Source: Flavobacterium sp. UBA4098 (GTDB taxonomy: Bacteria > Bacteroidota > Bacteroidia > Flavobacteriales > Flavobacteriaceae). Taken from it: a stretch of 21,287 bases of DNA. The stretch is from NCBI GenBank assembly GCA_002382495.1, contig DFXW01000034.1, positions 12,675 to 33,961 on the forward strand. Direction: 5' to 3'. A model generated the notes under the pieces. That model saw only the letters and a program-made list of their open reading frames with translations, made no database searches and had not been told where the DNA came from. Of the stretch, positions 15,110 to 21,287 are shown piece after piece. Every line of letters starts with the position of its first letter. The stretch's first letter is position 1. Both the position numbers and the translations under genes were made by a program.

Positions 15110-16381
15110 TTATTCGTTGGTAGCAGTTTTCTTTCCAAAATCAGCTGGAAAAATTAAAAACCGGGATAAGATTACACCTGGTATAGTGGCACAAAAAACC
15201 CAGATAAAGAAATTGCCATACCCTAAGTATTCTTGAATGTATCCACTAACCATTCCGGGTAACATCATGCCTAAAGCCATAAATCCTGTAGCTAAAGCAT
15301 AATGCGATGTTTTTGATTCGCCTTCGGCAACATAAATTAAATACATTAAGAATGCGGCGAAGCCAAAACCATATCCAAATTGCTCTATAATTACAGCCAA
15401 ATAAATAAACAAAACGTTTTCAGGATGATAATGAGAAAGTAGGATGAATCCAATAATGGGCAAGTGCATGATTAAAATCATGGGCAACATCCATTTTCCT
15501 AAACCTTGTTTGGAAATTGCAATACCTCCCAGAGTACCTCCAATTAGCAAAGCAATTACACCAAAAGTTCCGTAAATAATTCCCACATCTTCAGTAGTTA
15601 AACCCATGCCACCTAATTCTTTGGTGTCAATTAGAAAAGGAGTTAGCATTTTCATTAATTGCGATTCACCCAAACGAAATACAAGAATGAAAGCAAGGAC
15701 TAAACCAATTTGTTTCTTCTTAAAAAAGCTCGAAAAAACGGTGGCAAAATCTTTTTGTTGTTCAGCTATTGTATCGGTAGTTTCGTTTTCTGAATTGGGA
15801 GTAGTGAAATAATTATACAACGTAATTAGGGTCATTAGCAATCCAACAATGATCATCGTATACGACCAAGCTTTTGTTTTGTCGCCAAATTCAGTTTCAA
15901 GATAGCCACCAATAATTACAATTAATCCGTTTCCGGTTAGCATAGAAAGGCGGTAAAAAGTGCTACGAATACCTAAGAAAAAAGATTGTTGGTCTTTGGA
16001 AAGCGATAATAAATAAAATCCATCAGTTGCAACGTCATTAGACGCTGAGGCAAAAGCGGCTACCCAAAATATCGCCAAACTTAGAAAGAAAAAATGGTTC
16101 ATTGGAATGGCGAAACCTACAATTAAAAAGGCAATAGAAATTAGTAATTGCATGCTTAAAAACCATTTTCTCTTGGTACTGTGTAAGTCAATAAACGGAC
16201 TCCATAAGGGTTTAATAACCCATGGTAAATACAGTAAACTCGTATAAATTCCAATGTCTTCATTGCTGATACCAAGGTTTTTGTACATAATAACCGATAC
16301 CGAAATAATGATAGCATACGGAAAACCAGATGCGAAGTTTAAAATTGGAATCCAATACCAAGGGTTTTTATCAGCTTTCAT
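15110..16381 (-). CDS. ampG: MFS permease, AmpG-like muropeptide transporter
   Basis: A major facilitator protein of 423 residues with about 12 hydrophobic segments. The N-terminal region reads WIPILNFASGFPYAIIISVS and then YTSLLYLPWVIKPLWSPFID, the pattern of the AmpG family. AmpG imports GlcNAc-anhydroMurNAc and its peptides from the periplasm. The neighbours support this role: NagZ-like hydrolase 8 nt downstream, an exported GHL10 glycosidase 10 nt upstream and AnmK in the same run. A charged loop between the two halves (about 195-225) is typical of the superfamily. Substrate assignment is partly inference from context. Confidence 0.88.
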   Translation of the reverse strand: MKADKNPWYWIPILNFASGFPYAIIISVSVIMYKNLGISNEDIGIYTSLLYLPWVIKPLWSPFIDLHSTKRKWFLSMQLLISIAFLIVGFAIPMNHFFFLSLAIFWVAAFASASNDVATDGFYLLSLSKDQQSFFLGIRSTFYRLSMLTGNGLIVIIGGYLETEFGDKTKAWSYTMIIVGLLMTLITLYNYFTTPNSENETTDTIAEQQKDFATVFSSFFKKKQIGLVLAFILVFRLGESQLMKMLTPFLIDTKELGGMGLTTEDVGIIYGTFGVIALLIGGTLGGIAISKQGLGKWMLPMILIMHLPIIGFILLSHYHPENVLFIYLAVIIEQFGYGFGFAAFLMYLIYVAEGESKTSHYALATGFMALGMMLPGMVSGYIQEYLGYGNFFIWVFCATIPGVILSRFLIFPADFGKKTATNE

Positions 16382-16391
16382 CGTGTTTTAA

Positions 16392-17939
16392 TTAATTAGT
16401 TTTTAGTACTGATTTTGGAAGTTGCGTGATGATTTCTTTACTTTCGTTTCCATAATAATCGATATACGACAAAGCAAAATTTGATTTGTTTTCGATAGCA
16501 GTTAATGGAATACGAATAGACAAACGATTATTGTTTTTTTGAACATTAAATTTATCGATAATATGACTCGGGTCTTCGCTGTCGATTAGTAGATTATTTT
16601 CCGTTCCATATAGTATCACATAACGCACAGGGTGGCGTGTCGATTGTAATGAAAGTACTAATTCTGTTTTATTTTTTAAAATGCTTGTTACTCTAGGAAC
16701 ATCAAAAACTAACTTCTTGAAATTAGGAACGGCAGCAGGAATCGCGTGAAATTTATATTGATTTTCAGCTAATAATTGTGTAACATCTTGGTTTTTATTG
16801 AGAAACCATTTGGCACTAAAAAAAGCATTTCCCTGAACATTATTGAAAGAACGGGTGTAATCAATTTGATTCGGAATTTCAGTTGGAGCATCCCATTTCT
16901 TATCGGCATCCGATTTGATTTTATAGGTGCTGTTGCCAATGTAAACGGCGCTGTTTTTAGCATTTTCAGACCACCATTTTAACAACTTTGTGTAGGAAGC
17001 TTTTGGATGATCTAAACTCCAATACAATTGAGGTAAAATATAATCAATCCAATTGTTTTCCATCCAAACCAAAGGGTCAGCAAATAAATCATCATAATTA
17101 GTTTGTCCAGCTTGTGTGTCAGAACCTCTTGGATCAACTGATTTATTGCGCCAAACTCCAAAAGGACTAATACCAAATTGCACCCAAGGTTTGATTTTTT
17201 TGATACTGGTCGAAATTTGTTGAATGAAAGTGTTTACGTTAGTACGTCTCCAGTCGGCTAATTCAAGACCATTTCCATACTTATTATATGAATCTGTGTC
17301 GTTAAATTTTTCATTTTCTACTGTATACGGATAAAAGTAGTCATCGAAATGAATGGCGTCTACATCGTATTTTTGAACCACTTCTTCGACTACTTTTGTT
17401 AAGTGATTTTGTACTTCGGGAAGCGCGGGATTGTAATAGTATTTTCCAGCATATTTAATCATCCAATCTGGATGCTTGATTAGATCGTGTTTACGGCTTA
17501 CGATTTCAGTATTTGTTCCTGAAGTAGCACGGAAAGGATTCAACCAGGCATGAAATTCAAATCCGCGGGTGTGGGCTTCAGTAATCATCCATTCTAAGGT
17601 GTCAAAATAGGGCGTAGGAGCTTTACCTTCTTTTCCGGTCAGGTTGCGAGACCAAGGTGCCAATTCTGTAGGGTAAAAAGCATCTCCATTACTACGAATT
17701 TGAACTATCACTGCATTGTAATGTAGTTTTTTATACGATTCTAATATTTCAATAAAATCGGCTTTTTCTTTTTCAACGCTGTCGGTATTGTTTTTCGGCC
17801 AGTCAATATTGGCTACAGTAGCAATCCAAACGGCTCTAAATTCGTTTTTTGGGTAGGTCAATTTACTTTGAGCGAAGCTCTTGCTAATAGAAAGTAGCAA
17901 ACATAAAAAAACAAAAGTAAAGGTCTTGAAATGTGTCAT
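16392..17939 (-). CDS. Exported GHL10 family glycosidase (DigH/YngK-like)
   Basis: A 515-residue protein of the glycosyl hydrolase-like 10 family (PF02638). E. coli DigH (YddW) of this family cleaves peptidoglycan strands freed of stem peptides. Residues 1-23 form a signal peptide ending SKSFA, with no lipobox cysteine, so it is probably periplasmic. The barrel shows RAVWIATVANIDWP, YNAVIVQIRSNGDAFYPTE, FEFHAWLNPFRA, DAIHFDDYFYP and YILPQLYW in the usual order. A C-terminal domain of about 100 residues looks beta-rich. It lies between anmK and the AmpG-like gene. The gap of 75 nt to anmK contains a TAATTTTG element at 17970-17963, a possible internal promoter. Exact substrate is inferred from family and context. 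Confidence 0.88.
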   Translation of the reverse strand: MTHFKTFTFVFLCLLLSISKSFAQSKLTYPKNEFRAVWIATVANIDWPKNNTDSVEKEKADFIEILESYKKLHYNAVIVQIRSNGDAFYPTELAPWSRNLTGKEGKAPTPYFDTLEWMITEAHTRGFEFHAWLNPFRATSGTNTEIVSRKHDLIKHPDWMIKYAGKYYYNPALPEVQNHLTKVVEEVVQKYDVDAIHFDDYFYPYTVENEKFNDTDSYNKYGNGLELADWRRTNVNTFIQQISTSIKKIKPWVQFGISPFGVWRNKSVDPRGSDTQAGQTNYDDLFADPLVWMENNWIDYILPQLYWSLDHPKASYTKLLKWWSENAKNSAVYIGNSTYKIKSDADKKWDAPTEIPNQIDYTRSFNNVQGNAFFSAKWFLNKNQDVTQLLAENQYKFHAIPAAVPNFKKLVFDVPRVTSILKNKTELVLSLQSTRHPVRYVILYGTENNLLIDSEDPSHIIDKFNVQKNNNRLSIRIPLTAIENKSNFALSYIDYYGNESKEIITQLPKSVLKTN

Positions 17940-18014
17940 TATGGGGTTATTCTTTTCAAATACAAAATTAGTCTATTTCGAGCAGTTGTTGTTCTTTCAA
18001 TTACATAAATTAAT

Positions 18015-19223
18015 TTAATCAGGGAATGAAATTTTACCCATTCGAACCGATGGAATTCCTTGTTTGGTTCCAAAATCAGTAGGGCTTCCGGTAATTGTTT
18101 CATTGGCCAGAACAGCAAAAAGTATCGCTTCCTTTGCATCGGCTGAAATCCCAAGATCATTTGTATTTTTGAATTGACAAGCGACAAGTTCATTTAAATG
18201 CTCCATCAATAAAGGATTATGTACACCACCACCCGAAACATAAACAGTGCAGTCATTGGTGTCAGTCTTACTTTGATTGATTGCGAATAAAATAGCTTCA
18301 GCTGCGGTTTCGGCACTAAAACGGGTCAGTGTTGCCAATACATCTTCAACAGCAAGCTGTTGCGTTTGGCTTTCAATCATTGCTTTTTGAACATAGTCTA
18401 GATTGAAAAGTTCAGGTCCAGTTGTTTTTGGGAAGGATGATTTAAAAAAGGAATTGTTTTTTAGCTCTTTTAGTAAGTCAGAATTTATAGTTCCTTTTCG
18501 AGCAATTTCAGCGTCTTTGTCATAACTCATTTCTGGGAAATGCAATTGTACAAAGGCATCAATCAATGTATTTCCGGTTCCGGTATCAGTTACAAAAACC
18601 AGTTCTGGATTTTGATTTTGGGGTAAATAAGTAAAGTTGCCAATCCCTCCTAAATTCAGCATAATGCGATTTTCGGTTTCGCTGCTGAATAGATAATAGT
18701 CTCCGTATACTGCCAAAGGAGCACCTTCGCCACCAGTAGCAACGTGCTTTTGTCTAAAATCAGAAACGGTAATAATTCCGGTACGAACGGCTATATGATC
18801 ACCGTCTCCAATTTGCAAAGTGGCATTTGGAAATTGGGTTTGTTGGTGTATTATTTTTGGAGCATGCATCACCGTTTGCCCGTGCGAAGCAATTAGATCA
18901 ACCTCGGCAGAAGCTACTTCCCATTTTTGTAAACAATCTAAAACGATATCAGCATGCAGGTTGCCAATCCATTCGTTTAACAAAGCAAGATGTTGGAAAT
19001 CGATTGTTTTTTTGGCAAATACTTTTCTGATCTCTGATTTTGTAGTATCAGAATACGGAACGGTTTGAAACTCTTTTAATCTAAGATGTGTATTCTTTCC
19101 TGATTCCGATATTTCACACAAAGCCACGTCTAAACCGTCCAATGAAGTACCTGACATCAACCCAATAATGGTTCGTGTCTTTTTTTGTGCGATTTTGTAA
19201 AGTGATTCAATATTGGAATTCAT
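18015..19223 (-). CDS. anmK: Anhydro-N-acetylmuramic acid kinase (AnmK)
   Basis: A 402-residue kinase that opens and phosphorylates anhydroMurNAc to MurNAc-6-phosphate in the cytoplasm, the step that feeds cell-wall sugar back into metabolism. The N-terminal phosphate loop GLMSGTSLDGLD lies at 21-32. Further motifs in order are SHGQTVMHAP, RQKHVATGGEGAPL, LNLGGIGNFTYLP, TDTGTGNTLIDAF and VSGGGVHNP, all of the AnmK family. The length is slightly above the usual 370, due to a longer N-terminus. It starts 11 nt after the symporter gene. MurQ, the etherase that should act next, is not in the window. Confidence 0.95.
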   Translation of the reverse strand: MNSNIESLYKIAQKKTRTIIGLMSGTSLDGLDVALCEISESGKNTHLRLKEFQTVPYSDTTKSEIRKVFAKKTIDFQHLALLNEWIGNLHADIVLDCLQKWEVASAEVDLIASHGQTVMHAPKIIHQQTQFPNATLQIGDGDHIAVRTGIITVSDFRQKHVATGGEGAPLAVYGDYYLFSSETENRIMLNLGGIGNFTYLPQNQNPELVFVTDTGTGNTLIDAFVQLHFPEMSYDKDAEIARKGTINSDLLKELKNNSFFKSSFPKTTGPELFNLDYVQKAMIESQTQQLAVEDVLATLTRFSAETAAEAILFAINQSKTDTNDCTVYVSGGGVHNPLLMEHLNELVACQFKNTNDLGISADAKEAILFAVLANETITGSPTDFGTKQGIPSVRMGKISFPD

Positions 19224-19234
19224 GAAGAATAGAT

Positions 19235-20743
19235 TTAAAATTGGTATTTATTGGCTACGGTTTTACTAGTCAGTAACAAACCTATAAAAGTGATTAGTGT
19301 GTTCACTATAATCAATTCGTTATCGAAAACATATCCGCCTAAAAGGTTTACCGAATTTTCATTGATTAAAAAAGTGAGGGCAGGCGATAGTATACAAATT
19401 ATGGGTACCAATCGGTCGTTTACTTTTTTAGATTTCAGGAACAATCCAAAAGCATATAATCCTAAAAGCGGCCCATAAGTATAGGATGCCACTCTAAATA
19501 TCATCCCAACAACAGAACTGTCATTGATCGCATTGAATACTAAAATGACTACAAACATACCCACTGAAAATGCTAAATGCACAAGATGTCGAGTACGCAC
19601 TAAATTTGTTTTCTGATTGTTTTCTACCTTATCCATTCCTAAGAAATCGACGCAAAAAGAAGTGGTTAATGCAGTTAAAGCTGAATCAGTGGTGGCAAAA
19701 GTAGCCGCAATCAGTCCTAATAGAAAAACAATAGCAGGAATGGTAGCCAAATGATGTAATGCGATTTCAGGAAAAAGCAAATCGGTTCGCGGTTTATTGG
19801 TCAACAAATCCAAAGGAACTTGGATATTGTTTTTGGAAGCAAAAATGTAAAGCAATGCCCCAACGCTCAAGAAAAATAGATTGATAATTACAAATATAGT
19901 GGTGAAACTGAACATGTTTTTTTGGGCTTCGCCAATGTTTTTGCAACTTAAATTCTTTTGCATTAAATCTTGGTCTAATCCCACCATGGCAATGGTAACA
20001 AATATTCCGCCTAAAATTTGTTTTACAAAATGGAATTTACTTCCGATAAAATCATCAAAGAAAAATATTTTGGAATAGTTGCTATTTTTAACTTCTTCGA
20101 AAGCACTGATCATACCTAAATCCAGACTACTACAAATGAAATAAATAGTTAAAAACACCGAAGCAACTAAAAAGAAAGTTTGCAAGGTATCTGTTATAAT
20201 GATGGTTTTTAAACCTCCTTTGTACGTGTAGGAAAAAATCAAGAGTAACGAAATTAAAACGGTGGCTGCAAACGGGATGTTGTAAAAATCAAAAACGTAA
20301 CGTTGTAACACAATTACCACTAAATACAATCGGAAGGCAGACGAAATGGTTCGGCTTACTAAAAAGATAGAGGCAGCTGTTCGGTAACTATAGAAACCCA
20401 TTCTTTGTTCGATATATCCGTAAATCGAAGTAAGGTTCATTCGATAATACAGCGGTAAAAGCAATTTGGCTACTACAATAAATCCGATCGCATTTCCTAT
20501 GATAAACTGAAAGTACTTGAATTGTTCCCCGTTAGGCGATCCTACTTCGCCAGGAACCGAGATAAATGTTACCCCCGAAAGTGCCGTACCAATCATTCCA
20601 AAAGCAACTAAATACCATTTGGAGTTTTTATTGGCAGTAAAAAACACCTCATTGCCACTGTCTTTTTTACTTACTCTGTACGAGATGTAAAATAGTAGAC
20701 TAAAGTAAATAAGGATAATTAGTAAAATGATGCTCGGACTCAT
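19235..20743 (-). CDS. Sodium:solute symporter (SSS family)
   Basis: A membrane protein of 502 residues with about 13 hydrophobic segments, in the sodium/solute symporter superfamily. Family features are FTANKNSKWYLVAFGMIGTALSG near the N-terminus, SVPGEVG, and GGLKTIIITDTLQTFFLV. The start is set at ATG 20743 (MSPSIILLIILIYFS), which matches the usual N-terminus. A TTG at 20782 would add 13 residues, but it lies inside a promoter-like CATATTTG. It is the first gene of the run, 11 nt before anmK, so it may import a MurNAc-like or other amino sugar; the substrate cannot be read from the sequence. Confidence 0.92.
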   Translation of the reverse strand: MSPSIILLIILIYFSLLFYISYRVSKKDSGNEVFFTANKNSKWYLVAFGMIGTALSGVTFISVPGEVGSPNGEQFKYFQFIIGNAIGFIVVAKLLLPLYYRMNLTSIYGYIEQRMGFYSYRTAASIFLVSRTISSAFRLYLVVIVLQRYVFDFYNIPFAATVLISLLLIFSYTYKGGLKTIIITDTLQTFFLVASVFLTIYFICSSLDLGMISAFEEVKNSNYSKIFFFDDFIGSKFHFVKQILGGIFVTIAMVGLDQDLMQKNLSCKNIGEAQKNMFSFTTIFVIINLFFLSVGALLYIFASKNNIQVPLDLLTNKPRTDLLFPEIALHHLATIPAIVFLLGLIAATFATTDSALTALTTSFCVDFLGMDKVENNQKTNLVRTRHLVHLAFSVGMFVVILVFNAINDSSVVGMIFRVASYTYGPLLGLYAFGLFLKSKKVNDRLVPIICILSPALTFLINENSVNLLGGYVFDNELIIVNTLITFIGLLLTSKTVANKYQF

Positions 20744-20782
20744 AGTTTCTGGATTCGGATATGGAATTGTAATGATAGACAA

Positions 20783-20919
20783 ATATGCTAAATTATTTCT
20801 GTATTCTGAATAGGACGCGATTACTTTTATTTGCTTTCTTTCATTCTTTCAATTCTCTTCTATTTCAATTATATTTGTCATCCAATTGCTGAATAGTCAG
20901 TAATTAAATTTGGATAACC
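20783..20919. other. Divergent intergenic region
   Basis: These 137 nt separate the minus-strand symporter operon from the plus-strand oxidase gene. A minus-strand CATATTTG (20787-20780), one base off the -7 consensus, may serve the symporter operon. Pyrimidine-rich runs (TTTCTTTCATTCTTTC) lie at about 20835-20850. Confidence 0.5.
20870..20912 (+). promoter_or_regulatory. Putative promoter elements of the FAD-linked oxidase gene
   Basis: Two exact TAnnTTTG elements occur upstream of the plus-strand gene: TATATTTG (20870-20877) and TAAATTTG (20905-20912). The second has TTG at 20886-20888, 16 nt before it, but lies only 7 nt from the start codon, so it would give an almost leaderless mRNA. 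The first would give a leader of about 35 nt but has no clear -33 element. Confidence 0.45.
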
Positions 20920-21287
20920 ATGTCACAAATAGTACCCTTACAACAATTAGCAGACATATTAGAAGGTGATCTTTTCTATGACGAATTGCATAAAATCATT
21001 TATTCGACAGATGCCTCCACCTACCAAATTAAACCTATTGCGGTAGCCAGGCCTAAAACGGTAGCCGATATTCAAGCCATAGTTCGTTTTGCCAATGAAT
21101 ATCAAATTCCATTGACGCCAAGAACTGCTGGAACTTCGTTAGCTGGTCAGACTGTGGGAAGCGGAATTATTGTGGATGTATCCAAATATTTTACTCAAAT
21201 TGTCTCTTTTGATAAAGAAAATAAAACAGTAACAGTACAACCAGGCGTTATTCGCGATGAGTTGAATTTGTTTTTAAAACCTCACGG
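20920..21287 (+). CDS. FAD-binding oxidase of the GlcD / D-lactate dehydrogenase type (partial, 5' end)
   Basis: The gene starts at ATG 20920 (MSQIVPLQQLADIL) and runs off the window after 122 codons. The visible part is the start of a PCMH-type FAD-binding domain: KPIAVARPKTVADIQAIV, then the FAD-contacting PRTAGTSLAGQTVGSGIIVD at about residues 67-86, and VQPGVIRDELN at about 107-117. Enzymes of this type oxidise 2-hydroxy acids such as glycolate or D-lactate. In Bacteroidota the domain is often fused to a C-terminal Fe-S domain, but that part is outside the window. It is divergent from the symporter operon. Confidence 0.9.
   Translation, partial: MSQIVPLQQLADILEGDLFYDELHKIIYSTDASTYQIKPIAVARPKTVADIQAIVRFANEYQIPLTPRTAGTSLAGQTVGSGIIVDVSKYFTQIVSFDKENKTVTVQPGVIRDELNLFLKPH

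Noticed and set aside
17939..18193. Open frame of 84 codons overlapping the end of anmK in another frame
   Set aside because: Most of it overlaps the conserved anmK C-terminus; its sequence looks like a frame-shifted shadow.
20744..20782. TTG start codon giving a 13-residue longer symporter
   Set aside because: The internal ATG at 20743 begins with the usual SSS N-terminus, and the TTG lies inside a promoter-like CATATTTG.
1..21287. CRISPR arrays, rRNA genes and insertion sequences
   Set aside because: No regularly spaced repeats, rRNA sequence or transposase gene were seen.

Overview
The window looks like a chromosomal segment of a Flavobacterium-type member of the Bacteroidota. It is AT-rich, and several genes or RNAs are preceded by the -7 element TAnnTTTG typical of this phylum. 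The integrase is of the IntDOT kind, and gene content matches flavobacterial housekeeping neighbourhoods: FtsK, LolA-like, LptF/G-like, RibB, KatG, Tpx. Nearly everything reads on the minus strand; only the partial gene at the right edge is on the plus strand.

Region 1 (1-3973) looks like the end of a genomic island next to a tRNA-Ser(UGA) gene. From the tRNA leftwards it holds a terminator hairpin, a cluster of inverted repeats, a tyrosine recombinase, an AT-rich gap, a two-gene overlapping operon (zinc-ribbon protein, then a HEPN-like protein), a gap with short repeats, and a second, partial HEPN-like gene cut by the window edge. This is the most accessory part of the window and the best place for an undescribed system.

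Region 2 (3974-10834) is core genome. After the tRNA, a tight minus-strand run is transcribed in the order tpx, dgkA, ftsK, lolA-like, lptF/G-like, ribB, with gaps of 5-24 nt. It combines peroxide defence, lipid recycling, chromosome segregation, lipoprotein and LPS transport, and riboflavin synthesis. The RibB protein carries a GTP cyclohydrolase II-like half that has lost the zinc-binding cysteines.

Region 3 (10835-13508) is a single katG gene with its own terminator and an upstream region rich in AT palindromes.

Region 4 (13509-20782) is a five-gene run, transcribed in the order sodium:solute symporter, anmK, GHL10 (DigH/YngK-like) glycosidase, AmpG-like permease, GH3 NagZ-like hexosaminidase. 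Together these fit import and breakdown of anhydro-muropeptides: the exported glycosidase trims denuded glycan, AmpG imports the products, NagZ splits them and AnmK phosphorylates anhydroMurNAc. The symporter may bring in a sugar of the same pathway.

Region 5 (20783-21287) is a divergent promoter region and the start of an FAD-binding GlcD-type oxidase that leaves the window.
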